Assembly: GCF_008364825.1 (NCBI RefSeq)
Contig: NZ_VTTO01000021.1
Coordinates: 1 to 64,000, forward strand
DNA from: Azospirillum sp. B21
GTDB taxonomy: Bacteria; Pseudomonadota; Alphaproteobacteria; Azospirillales; Azospirillaceae
Direction: 5' to 3'
DNA length: 64,000 bases
Positions within the stretch are counted from its first letter, which is position 1. The number at the start of each line of letters is the position of its first letter. The notes below the pieces were generated by a model that was not told the origin of the DNA, ran no database searches, and worked only from the letters and a program-made list of their open reading frames with translations. The position numbers and the translations under genes are program-made. Positions 15,693-23,957 of the stretch are shown here, piece after piece.

Positions 15693-16370
15693 ATGCGGAA
15701 CGCGGTAGGGGCCAAGAACATGGACTCAGGCGAGGCGCGTATGACCACCTTGGTTGCCCCCACTCCCGAAGCAGGTTCGAAGCCGGCCCAGATCATGGAA
15801 GCGGCGGGCGCCCTGTTCCTGGAGCATGGCTACAGCGCCGTCAGCATGGATGCGGTCGCCAAAAAGGCGAACGTGTCCAAGGCCACGCTGTACGCGCATT
15901 TCGGCAGCAAGGAAGAGCTGTTCCGGGCGATGGTCGCCTGCGAATGCGCCAATTCGGTTATGAGCAGCGTTTGGGACGACGCGATGCGTCTGCCGGTGGC
16001 GGACGGACTTCGCCTGATCGGACGGACCTTCGTCCGCTTCATCGCCTCGCCGAAGGCGCTGGGGGTATACCGGATGGTGTTGGGCGAGGTGCTGCGCCAA
16101 CCCCAGCTCGCCCAAGCCTTTTACGAGAGCGGCCCGGCCGAGACCTTCGAGCGTGCGCGCCAGTTCATGGCCCATGTGGCGGCCAAGCGCGAGTTGGCGA
16201 TCACCGACTTCGACCTCGCCACCCATCAGTTCTTCGGCCTGTTGAAGGCGAACATGCACATGAAGCTGCTGCTGTGCCTCAGCGAGCGGCCGAGCGACGA
16301 GGAACTGGAACGCTTCGTCGATGCCGCGGTCGACCTGTTCGTGAAGGGCTATGCGCCGGACAAGCGGTGA
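15693..16370 (+). CDS. TetR/AcrR-family regulator of the efflux operon
   Basis: A protein of up to 225 residues. The helix-turn-helix is clear: IMEAAGALFLEHGYSAVSMDAVAKKANVSKATLYAHFGSKEELFRAMV (split across about residues 34-82). The C-terminal part is a helical ligand and dimer domain of the AcrR C-terminal type (FVRFIASPKALGVYRMVLGEV). Start uncertain: ATG codons at 15693, 15720 and 15741 are all possible because the conserved region begins after them, and none has a strong ribosome site. Divergent from emrAB with two matched operators between them, which points to autoregulation and repression of the pump. Confidence 0.88.
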   Translation: MRNAVGAKNMDSGEARMTTLVAPTPEAGSKPAQIMEAAGALFLEHGYSAVSMDAVAKKANVSKATLYAHFGSKEELFRAMVACECANSVMSSVWDDAMRLPVADGLRLIGRTFVRFIASPKALGVYRMVLGEVLRQPQLAQAFYESGPAETFERARQFMAHVAAKRELAITDFDLATHQFFGLLKANMHMKLLLCLSERPSDEELERFVDAAVDLFVKGYAPDKR

Positions 16371-16504
16371 GCTCTCGCCGCTGGCGTCCTCGATAACAAT
16401 GGATCGGCAATAGCGAGAACTCCCGATCCAGACTTCGCTCCGCGCGCCTTGTCAGCGGCATAGAGTTCGTATAGCGTGCCAACGACATACTGACGTAATG
16501 GGGC

Positions 16505-17713
16505 GTGGCTGACCGGCGGATGAATTTCGACACGACCTTCATCGCGCAGGTGATCACCGTCATCGGCTTTGCGGTGGGCCTGTCCATTGTCGTGGCGTCC
16601 GGCCGCTATCCGCGCCACATCCGCAATTCACTGCGCGCCTATTCCTACGGCAAATTCCTGCTGGGCTCGGCCTTTCTCATCGCCGGACTGCGCGGCGGCG
16701 GGATGCCGGAACTGTTCATCCCGCTCGCCAACGGAATCGGGCTCGCCGGGCTGACGTTGAACTACACCTGCGTCCGCCATCTGCAGAATCGGCCGGTCCG
16801 GCCGTTCGCGCCGGTGGCGGTGGGGGGTGCCGTCGCGCTCTGCTGCCTGCTGCTGCTCCTGACCGGCAGCGATCTGTCCGCGGTCCGCACGCTGGTCAGT
16901 TTCGCGGCTTCCGCCGTTCTGCTGGTCATCGCCTTCGAAGTGCTGGTCCGTTACGAGCACCGCGGCGTTCCGCATTATGTCACCGGCCTGCTGTCGGCCG
17001 CGCTCGCTGTCGTCTACCTGGTCCGCATGGGGGCCGGCCTCAGCCAGGAGGCGCCGCTCGGCCAACTCGTCGACGACACTGTGGAGCGTGCGACCTTCCT
17101 TCTGTCCCTGCTGGGCACGGTGATCGGCGCCATCAACTACATCCTGATGGCAAGCGACGAATTCAATCGGGAACTCACCAAGCTTGCCCACACCGACGGT
17201 CTGACCGGCGCTCTCAACCGCCGCCGCCTGTTCGAACTGGGCGAGGTCGAGTTTCGCCGTGCCCGCCGGTATGGCCGGGACCTGACGGTCCTGATCCTGG
17301 ACATCGACCGCTTCAAGGCGATCAACGATCGGGCCGGCCATCCCTTCGGCGACCGGGTGATCCAGGCGGTGGCCGATACCTGCGCCGGCCAGATCCGGCA
17401 GGAGGATTCGATCGGCCGCATGGGCGGGGAGGAGTTCGCCGTCCTGCTGCCCGAAACCGGGGCGGAGGCCGGACGGATGCTGGCCGAACGGCTGCGCAAC
17501 GCCATCGAACGCCAGTTGGCGCCACTCGGGGCCGAGGGCGGGGTGACGGTGACCTGCAGCATCGGTGGCGTCAGCATGACGCGGGACCACAGCCAGTTCT
17601 CCGACCTGATCGCCCAGTCCGACAGCGCGCTCTACGATGCCAAGAACGGCGGCCGCAACCAGGTGCGCTTCTTCCCGGCCGCAGCGTTGCGCACGGCGGC
17701 GGTCCTTGCCTGA
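16505..17713 (+). CDS. Membrane-bound diguanylate cyclase
   Basis: A 402-residue protein. About residues 8-215 hold some six to seven hydrophobic segments forming a membrane sensor of MHYT/7TM-like size, without a motif I recognise. The GGDEF domain follows (LAHTDGLTGALNRRRLFELGEVEF onward) with an intact GGEEF signature at 307-311 and an RQED inhibitory I-site at 298-301, exactly five residues before it. It should make cyclic di-GMP and be product-inhibited. Start codon is GTG; an ATG at 16520 is an alternative. The gene is alone, followed by a hairpin. Confidence 0.88.
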   Translation: MADRRMNFDTTFIAQVITVIGFAVGLSIVVASGRYPRHIRNSLRAYSYGKFLLGSAFLIAGLRGGGMPELFIPLANGIGLAGLTLNYTCVRHLQNRPVRPFAPVAVGGAVALCCLLLLLTGSDLSAVRTLVSFAASAVLLVIAFEVLVRYEHRGVPHYVTGLLSAALAVVYLVRMGAGLSQEAPLGQLVDDTVERATFLLSLLGTVIGAINYILMASDEFNRELTKLAHTDGLTGALNRRRLFELGEVEFRRARRYGRDLTVLILDIDRFKAINDRAGHPFGDRVIQAVADTCAGQIRQEDSIGRMGGEEFAVLLPETGAEAGRMLAERLRNAIERQLAPLGAEGGVTVTCSIGGVSMTRDHSQFSDLIAQSDSALYDAKNGGRNQVRFFPAAALRTAAVLA

Positions 17714-17779
17714 GCCGGCACCCTGCCGTCTCCCCCTGCCATCTTCCCCTGCCCCGGGTCCGATAGCGGTTAGAAAAAT

Positions 17780-17803
17780 CGGCCGGCGCACCGGCCGGCT
17801 TTA
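17780..17803 (+). terminator. Possible terminator after the diguanylate cyclase gene
   Basis: CGGCCGG pairs with CCGGCCG (17780-17797) around a four-base CGCA loop and is followed by GCTTTA. The T-run is short, so termination may be partial. Confidence 0.45.
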
Positions 17804-17920
17804 CCCGCGAAGCGGCTTGCCGCATTATCCGCCCCGGTCACCTCCGCCGCGGTCTCCTCCGGCCGCCCGCCGGAGCTGATCCGGCACTGTCCCCTTTACC
17901 GGCAACATCGGCGTACGGTC

Positions 17921-19087
17921 GTGGTTCTTTCCCATCTCGGCTCCGGCGGTCTGGAGCCGCAGCGGTCGCAGCTGACGCTCGGCACCAAGTTCAGGCTCAT
18001 CAACTGGGGGCTGGTCCTGCTGATCTGCACGATCACCGGGGTCGGGGTCGGGCTGCTCTATTCCGCTGCCGGCGGCCACTGGAAGCCTTGGGCCCAGCCG
18101 CAGCTGGTCCGCGCCATCCCCGGCTTCGTCCTGATGCTGGGCATCGCGCTGGTGGACATCCGGCACCTGATGAAGTCGGCCTACATCATCTTCTTCATCG
18201 TGCTGTGCCTGCTGGTCGCGGTGGAACTGATGGGCCGCATCGGCATGGGCGCGCAGCGCTGGATCGACCTCGGCTTCTTCCAGCTTCAGCCGTCGGAACT
18301 GATGAAGCCGGCGCTGACGCTGGCGCTCGCCCGCTATTTCCACGGGGTGACGCTGGACCAGATCGGCCGCCCGCTGTTGCTGATCCCGCCCTTGCTGCTG
18401 GTCTTCACGCCGGTCGCCCTGGTGTTGATGCAGCCGAACCTGGGCACCTCGCTGCTGCTGATCCTGGGCAGCGGCGCCGTGTTCTTCGCCGCCGGCGTGC
18501 GGGTATGGAAGTTCCTGGTGGTGATCGGCGGTGGCCTCGGCGCAATCCCCATCGCCTGGGAGTTCCTGCACGACTACCAGAAGCAGCGCGTCTACACCTT
18601 CCTCGATCCGGAAACCGATCCGCTCGGCGCCGGCTACAACATCCTGCAGTCGAAGATCGCGCTGGGGTCCGGCGGAATGTTCGGAAAGGGTTTCATGTCC
18701 GGCTCGCAGAGCCAGCTGATGTTCCTGCCGGAAAAGCACACCGACTTCATCTTCGTCGTGCTGGCCGAGGAATTCGGGATGGTCGGGGCGCTGACCCTGC
18801 TGGCGCTTTATCTGCTGCTGTTCATCTATGGCTGGGTCATCGCGCTGAACAGCCGCAGCCAGTTCGGCCGGCTGGTGGCGGTCGGCATGACCGCGCAGTT
18901 CTTCCTCTATGTCTTCGTCAATGTGGCGATGGTGATGGGGCTGATCCCGGTGGTCGGCATTCCGCTGCCGCTGGTGTCCTATGGCGGGTCGGCGATGATG
19001 ACGCTGATGGTGGGCGTCGGACTGCTGTTGAGCATGTCGGTTCACCGCGACGTGCGCATCCCGAAGAGCGGAGTCACCGACGACTGA
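17921..19087 (+). CDS. rodA: RodA, peptidoglycan polymerase of the elongasome (SEDS family)
   Basis: A 388-residue polytopic protein with about ten membrane segments. SEDS signatures are clear: GAQRWIDLGFFQLQPSELMKPA, LLLIPPLLLVFTPVALVLMQPNLGTSLL, GSGGMFGKGFMSGSQSQLMFLPEKHTDFIFVVLAEEFG and IPVVGIPLPLVSYGGSAMMTLM. It polymerises glycan strands at the inner membrane together with PBP2 in lateral growth. The start is a GTG; length is normal for RodA. Unusually, mreBCD and the PBP2 gene, frequent neighbours, are not in this window. Confidence 0.93.
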   Translation: MVLSHLGSGGLEPQRSQLTLGTKFRLINWGLVLLICTITGVGVGLLYSAAGGHWKPWAQPQLVRAIPGFVLMLGIALVDIRHLMKSAYIIFFIVLCLLVAVELMGRIGMGAQRWIDLGFFQLQPSELMKPALTLALARYFHGVTLDQIGRPLLLIPPLLLVFTPVALVLMQPNLGTSLLLILGSGAVFFAAGVRVWKFLVVIGGGLGAIPIAWEFLHDYQKQRVYTFLDPETDPLGAGYNILQSKIALGSGGMFGKGFMSGSQSQLMFLPEKHTDFIFVVLAEEFGMVGALTLLALYLLLFIYGWVIALNSRSQFGRLVAVGMTAQFFLYVFVNVAMVMGLIPVVGIPLPLVSYGGSAMMTLMVGVGLLLSMSVHRDVRIPKSGVTDD

Positions 19088-19232
19088 GGATCGATGATTA
19101 TCGGCGGAGGTAAGTCCGCCGGAGGCGTCCATCCTCCGCCCGCATCGTTGCCGCCCCGCCCCGCCCTCGCGATATGGGGGTGTGGGCCGACCGAAATTGC
19201 GCGCCGGCCCGTTCTCAGCGGGAGGATCAGCC

Positions 19233-20039
19233 ATGCGCAACGACGCCACCGGACGGGGCAGGCGGAAAGCAGCCATCATCGCCACCTTCTTTGCCGGCGG
19301 GCTTTCGACCCTGCTGGCGGGTGCCGGCGGACCGGCGCTGGCCGATGGGCTGTTCAGCCACCTCGGCGGCAGTTTCAGCGAGAAGTCGGGGAAGTTCGAG
19401 GCCTCACGCTGGCAGCGCTCCGACGGCTGGAAGGCCGGCGGGCACATGAACTGCAGCTGGAACCGCGCCAATGTCACGTTGGAGAAGGGGCATCTCGCCC
19501 TGTCGGTCAGCGACCAGCTCAGTGGCCGGGACCGCTATTCCTGCGGCGAGTATTCCACCCACCGCTTCTACGGTTACGGCAGTTACGCGGTGTCTCTGAA
19601 GGCGGTGAAGGCGGATGGAGTGATGACCTCGGTCTCCCACTACACCGGCCCGCCCTTCGGCGATCCCTGGGACGAGATCACCTTCGGCATCGCCGGCAAG
19701 GACACCACCAAGCTGGAGATCAGCTGGGTCGCCAACGGCGTCGGGCACCGCAACACGGTGGTCGATCTCGGGTTCGACGCCGCCAAGGGCTTCCACAGCT
19801 ACGGCTTCGACTGGAAACCCGACGGCATCGTCTGGACGGTCGACGGCAAGACGGTGCATCAGGTCGCTGCCAAGGAGGGCGAACTGCTGCCACGCATGCC
19901 GGGCCGGCTGATGCTGCGCTTCTGGAGCGCGTCCGGCGATACCGAATGGCTGCGCCGCTTCACCTACCCCGGCCATCCGCTGACCGCAGAGGTCGCCGCC
20001 GTCAGCTACCGCGAAGACCCGTCGAACCTCAGCAACTGA
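19233..20039 (+). CDS. Exported GH16-family protein with an eroded catalytic motif
   Basis: A 268-residue protein with a signal peptide (AAIIATFFAGGLSTLLAGAGGPALA) and a GH16 jelly-roll resembling bacterial endo-beta-glycanases of the ExoK/lichenase type: YGSYAVSLKAVKADGVMTSVSHYTGP, GKDTTKLEISWVANG, and FHSYGFDWKPDGIVWTVDGK. The family active site is EIDxE. Here it reads Glu148-Ile-Thr150-Phe-Gly152, so the nucleophile Glu is kept while the assisting Asp and the acid/base Glu are replaced. It may bind rather than cut beta-glucan. GGGAGGATCAG precedes the ATG. It lies 145 bases after rodA and ends ten bases from the convergent livG. Confidence 0.85.
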   Translation: MRNDATGRGRRKAAIIATFFAGGLSTLLAGAGGPALADGLFSHLGGSFSEKSGKFEASRWQRSDGWKAGGHMNCSWNRANVTLEKGHLALSVSDQLSGRDRYSCGEYSTHRFYGYGSYAVSLKAVKADGVMTSVSHYTGPPFGDPWDEITFGIAGKDTTKLEISWVANGVGHRNTVVDLGFDAAKGFHSYGFDWKPDGIVWTVDGKTVHQVAAKEGELLPRMPGRLMLRFWSASGDTEWLRRFTYPGHPLTAEVAAVSYREDPSNLSN

Positions 20040-20049
20040 TTGGAAGCCG

Positions 20050-20778
20050 TCAGTCCAGCGCCTCGGCCCCCAGGTAGGATTCGACCACGCGGGGGTCGGC
20101 CACGACCTCCGCCGGGGCGCCATCGGCGATCTTCTCGCCATGGTCCAGCACGACGACGCGGTCGGACAGCGCCATCACCGCGCGCATCACATGCTCGATC
20201 ATCAGGATGGTCAGGCCTTCGCGGCGGTTCAGGTCGCGCAGCACCCCGACCATGCGGTCGACCTCGGTCGGGCGCAGACCGGCCAGCACCTCGTCCAGCA
20301 GAAGAAGGGTCGGACGGGTGGCCAGCGCGCGGGCGACCTCCAGCCGCTTGCGGTCGGGCAGAGTCAGGCTGCGCGCCGGCCGGTTGGCCTGATCGGCCAG
20401 TTCCAGCCGCTCCAGCACGGCGCGGGCCTGATGCCGCGCGGTCTCCACCGACCGCTCGCGGGCCAGTGCGCCGACGACGACATTCTCCTCCACCGTCAGC
20501 TGGCCGAAGGGCTTGACGATCTGGAAGGTACGGCCGATCCCGGCGGCGCAGACCTGATTGGGCTTCAGCCCGGTCAGCGAGCGCCCCTTCAGCGTCACGC
20601 GCCCCTCGTCGGGCGGAAAGACGCCGGCGATCAGGTTGAAGGTGGTGGTCTTGCCGGCGCCGTTCGGGCCGATCAGGGCAAGGATGCGCCCCTCCGGCAC
20701 GGTGAAACTGACGTCGGACACCGCCTTCAGCCCGCGAAAGCGCTTGGAGAGGCCTTCGACCTCCAGCAATGCGGTCAT
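20050..20778 (-). CDS. livG: LivG-type branched-chain amino-acid ABC transporter ATPase
   Basis: A 242-residue ABC ATPase: Walker A GPNGAGKTTT, the LivG-typical SLTGLKPNQVCAAGIGRTFQIVKPFGQLTV, signature SLTLPDRKRLEVARAL and Walker B LLLLDEVLAGL. The usual LSGG is replaced by LTLPD, a known LivG feature. Together with LivF it powers import through LivHM at the inner membrane. The ATG at 20778 follows the livM stop by one base (TGAGATG), so the genes are coupled. In this locus livF is not adjacent but 4.5 kb away. Confidence 0.9.
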   Translation of the reverse strand: MTALLEVEGLSKRFRGLKAVSDVSFTVPEGRILALIGPNGAGKTTTFNLIAGVFPPDEGRVTLKGRSLTGLKPNQVCAAGIGRTFQIVKPFGQLTVEENVVVGALARERSVETARHQARAVLERLELADQANRPARSLTLPDRKRLEVARALATRPTLLLLDEVLAGLRPTEVDRMVGVLRDLNRREGLTILMIEHVMRAVMALSDRVVVLDHGEKIADGAPAEVVADPRVVESYLGAEALD

Positions 20779-20779
20779 C

Positions 20780-21799
20780 TCAGGCGCCCTCCCCCGGCTG
20801 GCGGACAAGACGCAGGCGGCGGGCCAGCCAGGGCCACACGCCCTCCGGCCGGAACACCACGATCACCACGAGCGCCACGCCGTAGAATAGTTGCTTCAGC
20901 CCCGGCAGATCCAGCCCGCCGGCCTCGATCAGGAAGGTCAGCAATTCGCCCAGCGGGGTCAGGATGAAGGCGCCCAGGATCGGGCCGACCAGCGTGCCGA
21001 TGCCGCCGACGATGGCCGGCAGGATGATCTCGATGGAGCGGCCCATGGAGAAGACCTGCTCCGGGAACAGGTTGTTGAAATAGAAGGCCTGGAACACCCC
21101 GCCCAGCGCGGTCAGGGCTGCCGACACCGCCACCGCGGTCATGCGGGCGCGGAACAGGTCGACGCCCGACGCCTCCGCCGCGTCCGGCTCCTCCCGCACA
21201 GCCAGCCACTGGTAGCCGAGCCGGCTGTGCAGCAGCACGCGCGACAGGACCAGCGCGCCCAGCACCAGCGCCAGCGCCACATAGTAGAACAGCAGGGGCG
21301 AACCGCGCAGGTTCAGCGGATCGCTCGCCCCCGCCTCCACCGGCAGGAAGAAGCCGCCGGAGCCGCCGACCCAGGTGATGTGGTCGAAGCCGATGCGCGC
21401 CACCTCGGCGAAGGCGATGGTCAGCAGGGCGAAATGAACGCCCTTCACCCCGAACCGGAAGCCCAGGAAGCCGATGATGCAGCCGGCCGCCACCGCGACC
21501 AGCATCGCCAGGATCATGCCGGCCCACGGGCCGATGCCGAAATGGACGAACAGCGCGGCGCTGACATAGGCGCCCAGCCCCACATACAGCGCATGGCCCA
21601 GCGACAGCAGGCCGGAAAAGCCCATCATCACGTTCCAGGCCTGCCCGACATAGGCGAACCACAGCACCGTGGTCAGCACCGACACCAGATAGCGGTCGGC
21701 GACGAGCGGAGCCACCGCGAGCCCCAGAGCCGTCAGGACCAGCAGGACCATCCCGCGGCCCGTCACTCCCGAAAAACCCACTCCCGAAAGGCCGATCAT
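20780..21799 (-). CDS. livM: LivM-type ABC transporter permease
   Basis: A 339-residue permease with about nine membrane spans and the LivM signatures GQAWNVMMGFSGLLSLGHALYVGLGAY and VREEPDAAEASGVDLFRARMTAVAVSAALTALGGVFQAF. It forms the membrane channel with LivH for branched-chain amino acids, amides or related acids. The ATG at 21799 overlaps the livH stop (ATGA). Codon use and length are normal. Confidence 0.9.
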   Translation of the reverse strand: MIGLSGVGFSGVTGRGMVLLVLTALGLAVAPLVADRYLVSVLTTVLWFAYVGQAWNVMMGFSGLLSLGHALYVGLGAYVSAALFVHFGIGPWAGMILAMLVAVAAGCIIGFLGFRFGVKGVHFALLTIAFAEVARIGFDHITWVGGSGGFFLPVEAGASDPLNLRGSPLLFYYVALALVLGALVLSRVLLHSRLGYQWLAVREEPDAAEASGVDLFRARMTAVAVSAALTALGGVFQAFYFNNLFPEQVFSMGRSIEIILPAIVGGIGTLVGPILGAFILTPLGELLTFLIEAGGLDLPGLKQLFYGVALVVIVVFRPEGVWPWLARRLRLVRQPGEGA

Positions 21800-22665
21800 G
21801 ACCGTTTCCCCAACAGCCCTTGCGGGCGCAGCAGCAGAACCACGATCAGCACCCCGTAGCTGAACAGGGATTTCAGGGACGGCGTCAGCAGGAAGCCGGC
21901 CAGCGCCTCGGACATGCCGATCAGCACGCCGCCCAGCAGCGCGCCGGGCAGGCTGCCCAGCCCGCCGACGATGACGATGATGAAGCTGAGCAGCGTGTAT
22001 TCCGGGGCCAGCTGCGGCCGGGCATCGACCAGCAGCGTCATCAGCGCACCGGCCACCCCGACCACCGCGGCGCCGATGCCGAAGGTGAGCGCATAAAGCC
22101 TGTCGATGTTCAGCCCGACCACGCGGGCGCCCAGCGGGTTGTCGGCGCAGGCGCGGATCGCCTTGCCGGTGCGGCTGAAGCGGAAGAAGGCGAACAGCGC
22201 CGCCGCCACCACGATGGCCGCCGCCCCGGCGCGCAGCCGCACGGCATCCAGCAGCATCGGCCCGATCTCCACCGTGTCGAAGCTGTAGGGCACCTGCACG
22301 TTGCGGGCGTCCGGGCCGAACAGCATCAGCATGGCGTTGACCAGGATGGTGGCGATGCCCAGCAGCAGGATGAACTGCATGTGCTCCGGCCGCTCGACGA
22401 ACTTGTTCACCAATCCGCGCTGCAGGAGCCAGCCGGAGGCGAACAGCAGCGCGGCCATGACCGGCGCCGACAGCAATGGGTCGAGCCCCCACCAGCCGCC
22501 CAGCAGCACGGCGCCGTACATGCCCGCCACCATCATCTCGCCATGGGCGAAGTTGACGACGCGCACAACGCCGAAGATGACCGATAGCCCCAGCGCCGCC
22601 AGCCCATAGACCAGGCCGGTCAGCAGCCCGGAGGCCGCGATGTTCAGATAATAGTCGATCGGCAT
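21796..22665 (-). CDS. livH: LivH-type ABC transporter permease
   Basis: A 289-residue permease with the LivH start NIAASGLLTGLVYGLAALGLSVIFGVVRVVNFAHGEMMV, ACADNPLGARVVGLNIDRLYALTF and the ending LRPQGLLGK. First gene of a livH-livM-livG transcript. No substrate-binding protein gene (livK) is found anywhere near in the window, so it must be encoded elsewhere or shared. Confidence 0.9.
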   Translation of the reverse strand: MPIDYYLNIAASGLLTGLVYGLAALGLSVIFGVVRVVNFAHGEMMVAGMYGAVLLGGWWGLDPLLSAPVMAALLFASGWLLQRGLVNKFVERPEHMQFILLLGIATILVNAMLMLFGPDARNVQVPYSFDTVEIGPMLLDAVRLRAGAAAIVVAAALFAFFRFSRTGKAIRACADNPLGARVVGLNIDRLYALTFGIGAAVVGVAGALMTLLVDARPQLAPEYTLLSFIIVIVGGLGSLPGALLGGVLIGMSEALAGFLLTPSLKSLFSYGVLIVVLLLRPQGLLGKRS

Positions 22666-22777
22666 GGGTGGCGGATTGTCCGAACGGTGAGGTTCTGCGG
22701 GTTAGCAGCCCAAGGGGGATGCAGGCAAGTCAGAATGACGATGCCGCCATGCGATTCGACCGTTCCGATAGGTGATC

Positions 22778-23860
22778 CTATGGCCGGGCCGCCATACGTG
22801 CACCGCCGCGCAACGCCGCGATCCGCTCCGACACGTCGTCAAGCCGGCGGTCGAGCGCGGTGGTCAAGCAGGATCGCGCCGATGCTGCGATATCCGGGTC
22901 GCCTTCCGTTCCGCTGCGGATCCAGCAAAGCGCCGCGATCCTCTCGTGGAAGCGCCGTTCCTCCTGGATCAGGTCGTAGGCCGCGGCGGCGCGGGCGGCC
23001 GGATCGGCGATGCCGGCCAGGAACCGCTCCTGCGCCCCGCGGGCACGGCCGTCGAGCAAGGCAAGCGCCGGCTCATCGCAAATCATCCGCCTGAGCGGCG
23101 CCGTGACCGTCGGGCAGCGCGGATCGGGCACCGGCTGGGGCGGCGGCTCTGGGATCGCCAACGGCTTCGGCGGTTGCTGCGCGGTTTGCGGCATTGCCTT
23201 GACTGCGACGGGAAGGGTTCTTGCCGACTGGATCGCCGTTGGCTTCGGCATGCCTTCCCCCAGCGAGCCTCGCACCACACGCACCGGGGTCCCCACCTCC
23301 GCCGCGGCGAAGACGGTTTCGATGTCAGCGGGCAGCATGCGGAAACAGCCGCCGCTGGCCTGCCGCCCCACCGAGTCCGGATCGTTGGTACCGTGGATGG
23401 CGATGGCCGCCCAACCGAGGTCGAGCGCGAATCTGCCCAGCGGATTGTTCGGTCCCGGCGGCACCGCCCGCGGCAGCGAAGGCTTCTCCCGCCGCTGGTT
23501 GGCGGTCGGCCTCCAGGTCGGGTCGCGGCGCTTGCGCATGATGGTGCTGTCGCCGAGGGGAATCGGAACGCCGGGGCGGCCGATGGCCACCGGAAAGCTG
23601 CGGGTCGTGCCGTCCGCTCCGGTCAGGTACAGGCGGCGGTCGGCAAGGCTGATGGCGATCGACGGCCCATCGCCTGCGATCTCCTCCGCCGCCTGGGCAA
23701 CACTCCGTGCCGCCGCCGGCGCCATCGGCGCGCCGATGGCGATGAAAAGGGCGGCAAGACCCCATAAAACGCACCGTGCCGGGATGTGCCCGAGGGCTGT
23801 TGTCGGTCGGGGGGTGGCGCCTTGTCCGCCGCATCCCCGAATGGTCGTAGATCCACGCAT
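22778..23860 (-). CDS. L,D-transpeptidase (YkuD) with C-terminal LprI-like region
   Basis: A 360-residue protein with an N-terminal membrane anchor or signal (CVLWGLAALFIAIGAPMAPAAA). The YkuD domain follows (about 65-200): SISLADRRLYLTG, FPVAIGRPGVPIPLG, NNPLGRFALDLG, His156 in AIHGTND and catalytic Cys172 in SGGCFRM. The usual motif is SHGC, so a Gly replaces the His before GC. After a Pro-rich linker the last 100 residues carry CDEPALALLDGRARGAQERFLAG, a DUF1311/LprI-like segment with Cys pairs. It would cross-link peptidoglycan or attach proteins to it in the periplasm. The start is not certain, as no strong ribosome site is seen. Divergent from the TPR gene and set inside the split liv locus. 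Confidence 0.82.
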   Translation of the reverse strand: MRGSTTIRGCGGQGATPRPTTALGHIPARCVLWGLAALFIAIGAPMAPAAARSVAQAAEEIAGDGPSIAISLADRRLYLTGADGTTRSFPVAIGRPGVPIPLGDSTIMRKRRDPTWRPTANQRREKPSLPRAVPPGPNNPLGRFALDLGWAAIAIHGTNDPDSVGRQASGGCFRMLPADIETVFAAAEVGTPVRVVRGSLGEGMPKPTAIQSARTLPVAVKAMPQTAQQPPKPLAIPEPPPQPVPDPRCPTVTAPLRRMICDEPALALLDGRARGAQERFLAGIADPAARAAAAYDLIQEERRFHERIAALCWIRSGTEGDPDIAASARSCLTTALDRRLDDVSERIAALRGGARMAARP

Positions 23861-23957
23861 GCGGAAAGTTGATCGCGTGTTTCCTAAAACAGGGTAAACA
23901 GCAGGGGACGACGGCTTCCGGGGGATGGGGGCCGCCCCGACAGCAAGGACGTGCATC

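Noticed and set aside
17825..19477. 550-codon minus-strand frame opposite rodA
   Set aside because: Low-complexity Gln/His/Asp/Arg sequence with no motif; it spans the real rodA and part of the GH16 gene.
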